A stretch of DNA of 64,000 nucleotides, taken from NCBI RefSeq assembly GCF_020283565.1, contig NC_060063.1, positions 26,032,777 to 26,096,776 on the forward strand. The letters run 5' to 3'. Below, piece by piece: positions 10,370 to 22,400 of the stretch. Source of the stretch: Trifolium pratense (lineage: Eukaryota; Streptophyta; Magnoliopsida; Fabales; Fabaceae). The position numbers were made by a program, and so were the translations under genes. The notes beneath the pieces are model-generated. The model had not been told where the DNA came from, did no database searches, and saw only the letters and a program-made list of their open reading frames with translations. Each line of letters starts with the position of its first letter. Within the stretch, counting starts at the first letter, position 1.

Positions 10370-13300
10370 ATGGCTGCTGTTAGGTTTTCTCATGTAAAAT
10401 GTCTACATAGTTCAATCAAGGGTTATTTCAATTTCCAAAATGTTCATAATTACCACTGTAACCCTAATAGGACTTTGAGCTTTGCAAAAATGTCAAGTTC
10501 TTGTATTGATTTGTCGAACCGTCACTATTCCAAAAGAGAGTCAAAGTTAGATAAGAATAAAATGTTTGCTCAAAACCAGTTTAGCAATGTGGGATGCAGG
10601 GGTTTAAATGCTGCATTTGATTCTAGATTCTCGAGGGTATGTTTTCAGAGGAGTGTTGTTAATGTTCCTTTTGCCAGTAGTGCGATGAGTTTGCGAATGT
10701 ATTCGTCGTCTTTGGGTGGGAAAGGAAGTAGTGATGGTGTAACAGAAGTGGCTACTGGGTCTGGTGTGAGTGATGTTAATGGTGGTGGTGATTCGGTTGT
10801 TTCGGGTGATTTGGTTGAGAGGATGAAAGATACGTGGAAGAGTGTTGTAGAGGCATCTTCATATGTTGGGGAAAAGGTTAAAGAAGGTTCTGATGGTCTT
10901 ACTCCATATGCTCAACAGTTTCTTGATTCACATCCTTATCTAAACATGGTGGTTGTTCCGGTTGGTGGTACTTTAACTGCTACTCTAGTAGGTTGGTTCA
11001 TCTTGCCGAGGATTTTAAGGAAATTTCACAAATATGGAATGCAAAGTCCTGTTTCTCTATTTCAAAGAAGCGTGTCTGGGGAGACGGTTCCGTATGAGAA
11101 AAGCTTTTGGGGTGCTATGGAAGACCCAGCGCGATATCTAGTTACCTTCTTAGCATTCTCACAAATGTTAGTGCGTTACTTAAATTCAAGGATATTCTTA
11201 GTCCGTTTTTTTCTCTCGTTTTAATAGTATGTGTCCAAGGTTTTAAATAGCTGTTGCGGCAACGGTTGCGGTCACGTCATAATCTTTGATATTGTGGGGA
11301 ATTGTGGCCGATGTGGCCTTAATCACTGTTGCATTGCGGTTTTGGCAGCACCAGAAATTGTTATGCCGCGGCCCATATTGCCGTTGCAGACCGTTATTTA
11401 AAACCTTGTATGTGTCATTTTTTTATTACGTATTTGGTTGTGTGACATTTGACTTTAATTTACTGCAGTGCTGCAATGGTAGCTCCAACAGCTATAGCCA
11501 CACAATATCTTGCACCCACTTGGAGGGGTGCAGTGATACTTTCATTTGTATGGTTTTTGCATAGATGGAAAACAAATGTTTTTGCACGGACACTATCTAG
11601 TCAAAGTGTACTTGGACTTGATAGGGAGAAAATGCTTGCTCTAGACAAAATCTCATCTATTGGTCTATTTGGTATTGGTATAATGGCTTTGGCTGAGGCA
11701 TGTGGTGTGGCTGTGCAATCTATTTTAACTGTTGGTGGTGTAGGAGGTAAGCATTAAATTTATTGAATCTTGTCAGTTTGATTTTACATTGTTATAAGGT
11801 TGACGGAGGTATGAAAACTCTTAGTTAGATTATAGGTTTTAGGAAAGAAAAGTTTCTTATAAGAATATCAATCTGGTTGGAAGTTGACACCATTATATAG
11901 AAATTGATATCCACTGTGTTGGGTTAAAGTTTTTTTTAATAAATTATAATCCTGGTGCAGACAAATTAGCCAATCTTGGTCTATCTTTGCAAAACTATGT
12001 ATGGTGGGTTGCTAGTCTTTTTTATCTATCCTTTGGTGGTGCCTCAGCTTGCTAGGCTCACCTTGCTTTTTTAAAAAAAAAAAAAATTAAAAATAAAATC
12101 CTGGAGCATACTACTTTTATGGAATATATTGGTATTATCCTATTGAAGGATTGAATGAGAATGTGACGATAATGTTTTGATTCACAAAATGAATTGAATT
12201 GAGGGTAAATAATACTGTATAACTTGGTTTCATGAAAATAATACCTTCAACTTTGAAGAGATAAATAGTTTTAGAGCTGTAAAAGAAGTAAGAAAAATAG
12301 AATAGAACACTTTATTTGTTTGTGTTCCTATTGGTGAAGTTTTTCATGGTTCTGTATTTCTCTCTTAATTTTTATACAGGAGTTGCTACTGCTTTTGCTG
12401 CCAGAGATGTACTTGGCAATGTGTTCAGTGGTTTATCTATGCAGTTTTCAAAGCCTTTTTCAATTGGAGATACAATAAAAGTACGTGGATTTAAAAGACT
12501 AGATACAATAAAACAAAATTAGATGTCTTTTTATTGATGCAAACTAGTGTTCATTCCCATACGATTTTATGAACGGCATACTTGCTATCTGTTTTACACC
12601 TGTATGCCCTATTTGCAATTATGATTTTTTGGTGAGGAATGTCAATCATTTTTTACACCCAGGGGAAGTAATAATATTATACTCATTACTGGTGCCTTAT
12701 TCTAATTTTCCATTATTTATATTACGTAGTACTAGTATGTAGTGCATATATAAATGTCGCATATACATCCAAGGGTAGAGTAAGGGTTAAAACACTGGAG
12801 GGGCCAAAACTAAAACAAAATTAGGGAAGGATTTCTAAGAAAAAATAAAATGAAATTTGGAGGACCCTAACATTTTTTACGAGATAAGATTATCAGTGAA
12901 ATGCAAAGATGTGATATTTCTTGAATGTGTCTGAGAGATTGTGCAAACTGCAGGCTGGATCAATAGAGGGTCAAGTGGTGGAAATTGGTCTTACTAGCAC
13001 ATCATTGCTGAGTCCAGAGAAGTTTCCAGTCATTGTGCCCAACTCATTTTTTTCTAGCCAGGTAAACCTTCCTTTTCCCCTTTCCTGCAGTCCCTTTAGC
13101 AAAGTAGAGAAGTAGGTGCCACATTTTAAAATTAGTCGGTCCTACTTTACTGCTTTGTTCCTTTCTTTCTCTGACTGCATATATGCATTGACTTTGAAAG
13201 AGCCTAATCTGTTCTGAATGCTCAAACATTCCTAATCAATCATGTTGTTCTTTGGTACAAATTTATCATAGAAAAATATGCAATGCAACTTGTTGTGAAA

Positions 13301-14976
13301 TGCCCACCGCATGTCCGTTGTGCATAGTTGAATCTAATTATTCTCTATTCTCTAACTCCTCATTGAGTTATAGTTATGTTGTTTGGCTTTCAAGCAATAG
13401 TATGAGCAGGGTTCTTATAATCCTGTAATTTATTTATGTATAAATATGTTGTTCTATGATTCTATCTTATTAGAAAGATTGCATGCCTCCTTCTCCTTTG
13501 TATTTTTTAAATCATAATGTGTATGTTAGTAAATAGATAAATATGAATACATCATGGAAGAAAGACGTGATGTATCATGTATGTGTATGTATTTCAAACA
13601 ATATATGTTTGTTACTTATTGTGTAGAGGAAAAACGTTGGTCAAATGATTTAACAACGCATTACCACGTTTTCTCCTTCATGGTTTGATTTTGCTGCTGT
13701 CTTTACATTTATCTCTGAATGTTCTTCTCATCAGTTTCCAAACTGAGGCCAAGTTATCTGATTGGTTTACTTGATTGCACCTGTATTTTAAATTACTTTA
13801 TTTTGGATCTGAATATATATATGCGAGGAAACTTCTCTAGAGGATATATCAATTTTGAAGCTCACACTTCACATTTACACATCTGTGTGGACAAACTGAT
13901 GCACAAGTTGTTGCCTTATAATCTCAATAAGATGTTACTAGCTTAAGCTTTTGATCTTAAGATTATGACAACTTGCTGCTTCAGTCATCATGGTTACGAC
14001 TTACAACTCTCTTTTCCATGCTACCTTTGTAGGTAATTGTGAACAAGTCCCGTGCCGATTATCGTGCCATTATTACCAAAATTCCTCTGCAAGTCGAGGA
14101 TTTGAGTAAGATTCCCCAGATATCAAATGATGTAAACAACATGTTAACATCAAATGCAAAAGTATTTTTAGGAAAAGATGTTCCCTACTGTTTCTTGTCA
14201 CGTATAGAAAATTCATTTGCAGAACTGACTCTTGGATACAACCTCAAGAACATGGTACATAACTCATCTGAATCTCTGAATTAATATTTATCAACAATTC
14301 GATATTATGTTTGCTTTACACTGAATGACTCAATTAATCCTCTGTACAATGCTTTTGGAAGAATTATTCTCAAATGACTTTATGAGAGGTGTGACAATTA
14401 CATACAAGCATATTGAAATATGAAATGCCAATCTATCTCCTCCGGGTGTGCTAGGCAGGAAGTAAACAATTGATATATTATCTTTTGATTTTCTTTATTT
14501 CATCTTATACTGCATTTGTTATGTTTTCGGCTTGTTATGCTTTTTTATTTTTTTTGTGTATTGAACAAGGAGTATGCAAAAGATATCTCACTGTACCTTA
14601 ACTGCAATAATCAAATTTAGATAATCTGAATTAGTAACTGACCAATAAGGCATAGAAGCACAGTTTAGACATGTATATAAAAGACTATTAGATGAAACAT
14701 AGTCTGATAGTTCGAGGTTGAGGGAGATCAAATTCCACCAATTGCATTATTAGAAGCACAAATTGCATTATTTTTGTAATGTGATGCATCTTTATGCTCA
14801 AATTCTACCATACTTGGTTGTACATCTTTTTAACTCTTGTTTATCTCATATATTATTCTTTCTTGCAGCGCAAACATGAGTTCTACTCTGCAGAACAAGA
14901 TATTCTCCTGCAAGCAGTTCAGATCATTAAGAATCACGGTGTTGCTCTTGGCAGTACATGGAATGATGCTAAGTAG
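10370..14976 (+). CDS. MSL1: MscS-like mechanosensitive ion channel, mitochondrial (MSL1-like)
   Basis: Plant MSL1 is an MscS-family tension-gated channel of the inner mitochondrial membrane that dissipates membrane potential under stress. Six exons, all with GT/AG borders and compatible phases, are 10370-11166, 11469-11746, 12380-12480, 12954-13061, 14033-14254 and 14869-14976. They give 537 residues (Arabidopsis MSL1 is about 500). The first 100 residues are rich in Ser, Arg and Asn and poor in acidic residues, like a mitochondrial transit peptide. Membrane segments are visible at about 192-214 (MVVVPVGGTLTATLVGWFIL), 256-275, 282-296 and 318-370. The last includes the MscS pore helix (LAEACGVAVQSILTVGGVGG, then ATAFAARDVLGNVFSGLS). 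The soluble MscS beta domain follows (SIGDTIKAGSIEGQVVEIGL, then FPVIVPNSFFSSQVIVNKSR). Intron 1 contains a 173-bp hAT MITE and intron 2 a LINE tail; neither disturbs the exons. The start is the first ATG after the probable leader intron. Confidence 0.94.
11236..11408. mobile_element. hAT-type MITE in MSL1-like intron 1
   Basis: This 173-bp element has ends CAAGGTTTTAAATA and TATTTAAAACCTTG (exact complements over 13-14 bp). It has a perfect 8-bp target duplication TATGTGTC at 11228-11235 and 11409-11416. The interior is GC-richer than the surrounding intron (GTTGCGGC motifs). The 8-bp duplication fits the hAT superfamily. Confidence 0.93.
11950..12090 (+). mobile_element. LINE 3' tail fragment in MSL1-like intron 2
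   Basis: One frame reads KLANLGLSLQNYVWWVAS, the C-terminal end of the same RNase H type seen at 8040-8670. A run of 13 A follows at about 12072-12085. This is a 5'-truncated LINE insertion in an intron. Confidence 0.7.
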
Positions 14977-15935
14977 CGTACTCAAGACAATTTTGGGATG
15001 CTCTATTTCAAGATGTGATAAACTTAAATATTTACAAGTACAAAGTTTTCAGCTATACTAAGTAGTCATCATTTGCAACCAAAGCAATTTTCTAACATTA
15101 GTTGGATATGTATAGTTTGACTTGAAATTTTAAATTTTGATTTACTGAATGTTATAAAAAGTTTTACATGAGTTATGTCATTATGTGTGAGCAACAAAAT
15201 CTACCAAATGGGTTAAAAAGTTGAAGGAAGTTTAGGAAGCCTTTGATTTTTAACATGGAAGATATGGTTTTTTTTTTCCTCATATCCAGATGTGTAATTT
15301 TGGACAAAATGGTTTTTTTTTCCCATAAAATTTCTTTATTTTTTAAAATTTAAAAACATAGTTTAAAAAATATTTTATTATAGTTGGATAAGTATTTGAA
15401 AAACAAAGTTGAACTTATTCTTAAAGACATGAGGAGCACTGTAATAGTCAGGACAATGTAAGTTGTAGAACTTGATGAAGGAACTTCATCCTCTCTATAA
15501 TCTTGATGAGACGCAAATCTGCATGGATTTTGAGCATGGAAATTCGTCAATTTTAGAACAATTTATTCAACAAAAAAAAAAGAAGTAATGCACGACAACG
15601 ATAGTATTTTAAAAAAATCTATATTGCCAGAATTGATTCCGAATCAGATTAAATTGGTGATGAAAGAAAAAAAAACATTTATATATAATATATGCTCAAA
15701 TTAAAATATTATTCTAAAGTTTATTTAAAAATAATTGTCACTTGTAGACAACAATTTTTGTTCAACCTTGTTTATTATTTATACCATGATCAAGACGAGA
15801 GTGGGATGAGTTCATTAGATTATTATAGTAGATTACAATGTGTAGTTTCTATAAAAGTATATTATAATCGCCATTACTTAATTGAAAATTAGTGAGTAAA
15901 TTCCAAATGATATGAATTTTAGAGGTTTTGTTCAA
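14977..15935. other. MSL1-like 3' flank, no gene
   Basis: This is presumed 3' UTR followed by AT-rich DNA with long A and T runs. I see no coding or RNA gene. Confidence 0.45.
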
Positions 15936-16346
15936 GGCCAAGTCTAACATGAAGACTTCATAAGTCTTGAAGCCTTTTCCGGTGCACAAGTTTTCAATAT
16001 TATTATAACGGATATGAATGTTACAAAATTTAATGTTAGATTGAAAGTTTATATTTTTAGATCATCCATAATATTTTTAAAAAATATAAAAAATGATTTG
16101 ATATGTTATTGAAACTCGTCAAAATTAACAGTTTATGAGTTTTATCGAATATAATTAATCTTGATTGATTACAATGACATATCAAATGATTTTCGATTTC
16201 ATTAAAAAAAATTATGGATGATCTATATGATATAAACTTTCGATCCAACCGATGGATATTGTAAAATTCATATTTGTTATAATAATAATATTGACAACTT
16301 GTGCATCATGAAAGACTTGATGAAGTCTTCCATGTTAGACAAAGCC
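15936..16346. mobile_element. Mutator-type MITE, copy 1 (GGCCAAGTCTAACATGAA family)
   Basis: This is a 411-bp fold-back element. The left end is GGCCAAGTCTAACATGAAGA. The right end CATGTTAGACAAAGCC is its near complement. Internal arms (ATCATATAGATCATCC and complement, AAAATTAACAGTTTATGAG) mirror each other. The target duplication TTTGTTCAA / TTTATTCAA (15927-15935, 16347-16355) has one mismatch. The same family recurs at 20272, 22160, 61577 and partly at 62965. Confidence 0.88.
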
Positions 16347-16355
16347 TTTATTCAA

Positions 16356-19300
16356 ATTCCACTTGTGCTCTTAATGAGCGATAAAAATAAATATAGGTCA
16401 AATACATCCGGAAGATCTTTAACAAATAGGTATTTAAGTTTTTAACTTTTGCACCATTACTTTTCTTTCAGTAATACTTCTTTTAAGTTGGTCCTCAACT
16501 GATTGAGTCCCATGGTTCACATGAGATTGAGCTTTAAATTTCTTATGGTTCACGTTAGTGTTTTTATAATCATAAACATGATAACTATAAAAGTAACGAT
16601 GTAACAAATTATAAACTTAAACGACTTATCTGCTATTTGAAAAACTTAAAAGACTTAACTACAACAAAAAAACATGAAACTTAAAGATCACCTAATTACA
16701 TTTGGCTAAAGTGAACAATTTTAAGAAACAAAAAACAAAAATGCTAAAATATTTCTAAAAATGCACTATCTTTAACTAGTATGTTTTTCTTATTTCATCA
16801 CAATTATTTTGTTGTCATGAATCTTATAATAAACACATTTTAAAAAAATAAAAAATATTTTTACAAAGTAAGGAACTCATAAATTAGTGAGAAAAGTTTT
16901 AATTGTAATTACTAGGTAATTAAACAATTCATAGGTAAGGTAATGAGACCACGACAAAAGTTATGTGAATGTGAAGTGGGTCGGCAATGGTGCGGTAATG
17001 GCGTGAACGTGAAGGGTAAAGTTTCATTGTGTAGGGTAGGGCCCTTTATATTCCAACACAACACAACAATAGTCCAAAGTAGGAACCACACTAACTAACT
17101 CAATTACCTACCTACCCTTCTCAACTTTTTCACTAACTCACATTTTATAAAACAACAAAAATATCTTCACTTGAAATTGAAAATGGATTATATAATGTCA
17201 AAAATTGTTGCAATGTTGGACTTTAAATAAAAATTATTGTACTCACATAGTCACATGTTTCAATGCATTTAATAAACGTTGGGTTTTCTTGGATACAAAG
17301 ATTGTGGATTATGAAATACTTAGGTTCATGATACTTTGGCTTATTTCACTTCTTAATCTAATTATAGATGTGAAGATTGGCATCATTTTAACATTCTTTC
17401 ATTGTCTACTTTATTATTAGAACCCACAACATTTTTTTAAGAAGTTTAATGGCTAAAAATTCATTTTTTAAAGTAAATAAGTGAGTGTATTAGAGTTCGA
17501 ACTCGGATCCCTACATGACGAACCAAAGACATGTTTTATTTTTTATTTTCACGACCAGTATCCAGCCTATTGGACAATATAACCTAACTTTGAGGTCAGT
17601 TCTGACATCAAGTAATTGCAAACCCACCCGATCACGGGACCGAAGACATGGTTTAATAGCAACAATAAATTGATTTCCACTAGTGAGGTAAATGTTATTG
17701 GTGCTAGTGTTACTGGATTGTCTTGTACTATATCGGATCACAAGTGGTTGAATGTTACTAATGCAAAAGGGTCAGTGTGGTGACTGTGATACATGTATAA
17801 ATAAATTATTAAATATGTAATCTTATGTAATATTTAATATGAGGCTTAAATATAAGAATTGTCCTTGTAAAATATTTTATTTATTTTAGTCCTTCCAAAT
17901 ATATAACATTTTGTTTTTGGTCTTTTATATATTCCGATGATTTTAGTTCTTGCAAAATATGTTCATGTTCAAATTAATTCTTGAAACTTTGAGAAGAACA
18001 CACTTCAAAGTTTCAAACCAACACCGGTACGTTATGCCAACCTAAGTGGATTTCTCCTATGAATTTTTTATTAGAAAGTGTCCAGTAAAATTTTAATCAT
18101 TTATTTATTTTTAATAATATCAACCAAACTAATTAATTTAAATGAATGACTATAGTCTATAATAATGAACTCTAAAGCATATTATCTCTCTCCATATTAT
18201 GCAAAAGACATAAATCTTTTTCCTGTATATTTAAAAATGTGACATAGCAGTTACTTTACATTTGGCATATATGTCATGTGTGCTCAATAAGGTTAAGAAA
18301 ATGACATTTGAAATAGTTCGGTGCTCATGTGCAGTTAATAATAGTATTTCACTATGTTATGTGACTCATGTCATGTGACAGCAGCTATGACAAAAATTAT
18401 CTACTATATGTTTCATGTTTCCACTCATAAAAAACATAGGAATTTTAATCAGAAATTCACTGTTGACATGTGACTATATGAAGTACTAATATCAAATATC
18501 AATGTTTGTCAACTATTCCAAGTTATTATAAATTAATAATGCAACTTTTATATAAAAAAAATTAATATGTAACTTAAATCTTTTGTTTTAGATATAGATT
18601 TACTGCTGTTAACACGATTCGAATTTAAAATACAATTTTATAAAATAAAACGATCTTAATTGCCTATCAAAAATCAAATGACCGAGATCAATTACAACAC
18701 CATGCTGATGCTATTACTACATGAATATATTCTGATTCAGATATAAATTATGTTATAAAGGCAAGAGAAAAATAAGAAAGCAATGGAATAATTGTATTGA
18801 TGAATTCATGTTTTGAGAGAGGCAAAGATAATTTTGGAAATATACCAAAAATTATTGGTCTAAATAATAAGAGATTTTGATTTCGTAAACCCGTAGTTAG
18901 GAGTCCGATATCTGACTCCTACATAAAAAAATTTGATTAAAAGAGAAAAACTCATCTTTATGCCTCACAAATTATTCGACGGATATTTGTTTGATAGTTT
19001 ACTCCTTAAATTCTTGTACTTGTAAACTCCAAAACAAAACAGCCAATGATGGATTGGAGAAAAAGTAAATAACTTATACTCAAAGTTGCATCTTAAATAT
19101 TAATAAAGCCTTGCAAGCAACAAATATACGTTCATTCTTTTCATGGCTCCTAGAGATAACCAAAACAATCTTGGACTTATATGTTTAATTTTATGTCCAA
19201 AAAAGACAGAGTATTTACAATATATTTTCCCCCTAACTAAAGGTATTTTAAAGTATAGGTTATAGCTATATTTAGTATTTACCAATTTATTTATACATAG

Positions 19301-19376
19301 ATATTAGATAATCATTTAGATTGCTTAATTTGTTAAACAATATCCATAAACCTATTATCCATTACAAACCTTCCCC
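16356..19376. other. Intergenic region between MSL1-like and polygalacturonase genes
   Basis: No gene is seen. A SINE-like B-box fragment (GAGTTCGAACTC) lies at 17490-17505. A decayed end of the GGCTTAA-type element starts at 17844 (GGCTTAAATATAAG, then GGTCTTTTATAT-like motifs to about 18070). The last few hundred bases should hold the polygalacturonase promoter. Confidence 0.5.
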
Positions 19377-19384
19377 TATAAATA
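19377..19384 (+). promoter_or_regulatory. TATA box of the polygalacturonase-family gene
   Basis: CCCTATAAATACTTGAC is a consensus plant TATA box placed 65 bp before the start codon at 19449. A CA-rich stretch about 30 bp downstream is a plausible transcription start. Confidence 0.65.
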
Positions 19385-19448
19385 CTTGACATTGCTTCAT
19401 TCTCCACATATACCTTAAACAAAAATACCAAAGTACCTTTTTCTTAGG

Positions 19449-22400
19449 ATGGAACTCTTGTGGAAATCTCACATGAAGATACATGTAAGAACCTTTTCCC
19501 TTCTTTGTGATTCTACTTATTCTTAGAAGCATTATATATTGTATGATACTTGTAAATCTTCAATGTTTGGATTGGTATTTGGTATATTAGAATTAGCAGA
19601 ATCATAATGTGTCACCGTAATTTTAGCATAAACTACACTTTTTAGAGTTTCAACGAAATTACGGTGCCACTTTGATTTAGTAGAGTCACGATGTGGCACT
19701 GTGATTTTGGTAGAAGTTACATTTTGAAATTTCGTCAAATTTATTATGATTTCTTAAAATTTTAGAGTTACATATACCTTAATTTTTGACCAATTTTTTT
19801 GTTTTTGTTTTGCAGGTAATTAAATTGGTTTATGTTCTTGTTTTGGTGACACTAATGAATTCTAAGGTAGCTGAGAGCAGAAAAGACAAAATTATAAGCA
19901 CTTCTTTTGAGTACAATGCTATAAATTGCAGGGCACATAGTGTTTCATTAAAGGATTTTGGTGGTGTTGGAGATGGAAAAACATCAAACACAAAAGCTTT
20001 TCAATCTGCAATAAGTCATTTTAGTCAATATGCTTCTGAAGAAGGTTCTCAGTTGTATGTTCCTGCTGGAAAATGGCTTACTGGAAGCTTTAATCTTATA
20101 AGTCATTTTACATTATATTTACACAAAGATGCTGTTCTTCTTGCTTCTCAGGTATTTGTCTCATTTATGTTCTTTGATGACTAAGTAACCATAAATTGAG
20201 ATCTAATAACTGATTTTTATGATTCATTTTGTTAACTCTTTCATTATTGATTACTATATGTTACCAAAATATTAGTTATCAAATGATTTTCAATTTTCTA
20301 AATTTTTTTATGGATGATCCATATGATATAAATTTCCAATCCAACGGTGGATTTTGTAAATTTCGTATTTGTTATAATGTTATTCATGACTGGTCCACCA
20401 TATTAGAATTTACCCGAATATCATAGTCCTTTTCTCCGAAGACAAAGAATTATAATATTTCATCCTCAAATATTTTTTTTTTTATTTTATGAAGGCTAAA
20501 TTGAAAATGGTTAATTATGTTTTACCTCTCTATAAATATTTTTTTTAAAAAAATAATCATTCTTTCAGTCCATACTCTTACCAATTTTTTTTTTTCACTC
20601 TTTAGTTTCTTATCAAGATTAACATACAAACTTTGTATATTTTAGAGACTATATAAATGAATTAATTTTTTTAGGAAGCAAAATGAATTTCTTTTCAATT
20701 TTATAGGGACAAAAATTATATTTTAAATCAAGTTATAATCTTTCACAATTTTCACTATACTTTCTTACATAACTATCCTACTTTTAATTTTGGAAGTGAT
20801 GTTCTTGTTCCTCCATAACCATTAAAACTATTGGATAAAGATAATCCATTGATTGTAGTGTTTTAACTAATGCTTGTTGTTCCAATCAATTGGACTCATT
20901 TACCCTTTTTGGCACATTTCCTTTATGAAGTGATGCTCTATGTATTGTGGAAAACTTGTATGAGTGGACTTAATTAATGGAAAATTAATAATATATTCCT
21001 GGTTTAGTACTCTAGCTAGAATTCATGAAAGTGTTTAAGAGGATTCATTCACTTGAATTAAAATTGAGGTAACATGCTACATGTCCAATAAATAATATGC
21101 AAATTTGTCACAAGGTTCATTGCTTTATTCTTTTACAAGAGTAGAAAACTAAGCTATCAAAGCATAATTGTTAATTAACTATTGAAAGCAATATACAAAC
21201 TCCTAAACCTTTGATCAACTCTAAACTATTTTAACACTAAGTTGAAAATTTTATATTAAATTTTACATCACATTTATTTTTAGAGTAAAACCATACAAAT
21301 ATGAATCACTTTATTTTTTCGTCAAAAAATGAATCACTTTATTTTAAACTTTAATCTCAAGTAGCATAGTTGCTAGAATTTCACTTTTTTAAGATGAACA
21401 AGTGAGAGTGTTTGAGTTCGAACTTCAGCCCCTGCATATTACATACAATGTATCTGTCAACTGAAATACTGAACTATATTCATAGTACTCAATCATATAA
21501 ATTTTACATAATCACATTTATTCAAAAAAAAAACAAGTTTGACAAATATTCACCAAAACCAAACCATACACACTAACTTTGTGAATAGTAATCATTATGT
21601 GGTCCAATGAACTTTTGTTTAAGGGGTGTGACACATTTTTGGCACTTTCATGTATGTGGCATAATATTTTCTTTGTATTGACAAAACATATAATTGTTTA
21701 GGATGTAAATGAATGGCCAGTGATCAAACCACTACCATCCTATGGTAGAGGAAGAGATGCAGCAGCTGGAAGGTACACCAGCCTCATTTTTGGAACAAAT
21801 CTCACTGATGTTATTGTCACAGGTATGGAAAAAATGTTGTAGGGAACAATTATCAAACTAGTAGTTTAGGGTTGGTGTAACATTTTCAGCAAACATGTGC
21901 TACCCATCAAAACTTTGAATTTCAATTCCCAAAATTTACTAACTCTAGTGGAATATATTATGCATCTTTCTAGCTATGTATCAGGACATGATTATGAGCA
22001 AAATTCTACATTTGAGATTTTTTGAATAATTTAGGTATATAAGCCTATAATATAGATCAAATCAAAATAGAGATGTTTGGCGATGATTCTTCTCTAAAAA
22101 TAAGTTTTGTTTACTTTCTCTATCATTACATTTTATTATGCATCTATCTAGTTAATTATGGCCAAGTCTAACATGAATAAGTGGTTCATGTGGTGCACCA
22201 TGCACAAGTTTCGGATAACATTATAACGAATACGAATTTTACAAAATCGACCGTTGGATTGAAAGATTATATCATATAGATCATCCATGGAAACTTTTAG
22301 AAAAATTGAAAATGATTTGATATGTTATTGAGACCCGTCAAAATTAACGGTATTTAATAAAACTCATAAACCGTTAATTTTGATGGATCTCAATAACATA

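Noticed and set aside
11286..11564. ORF over the MSL1-like intron 1 / exon 2 junction
   Set aside because: It starts in the hAT MITE and uses the wrong frame of exon 2.
13719..13946. ORF in MSL1-like intron 4
   Set aside because: Intronic, no homology and no splice support.
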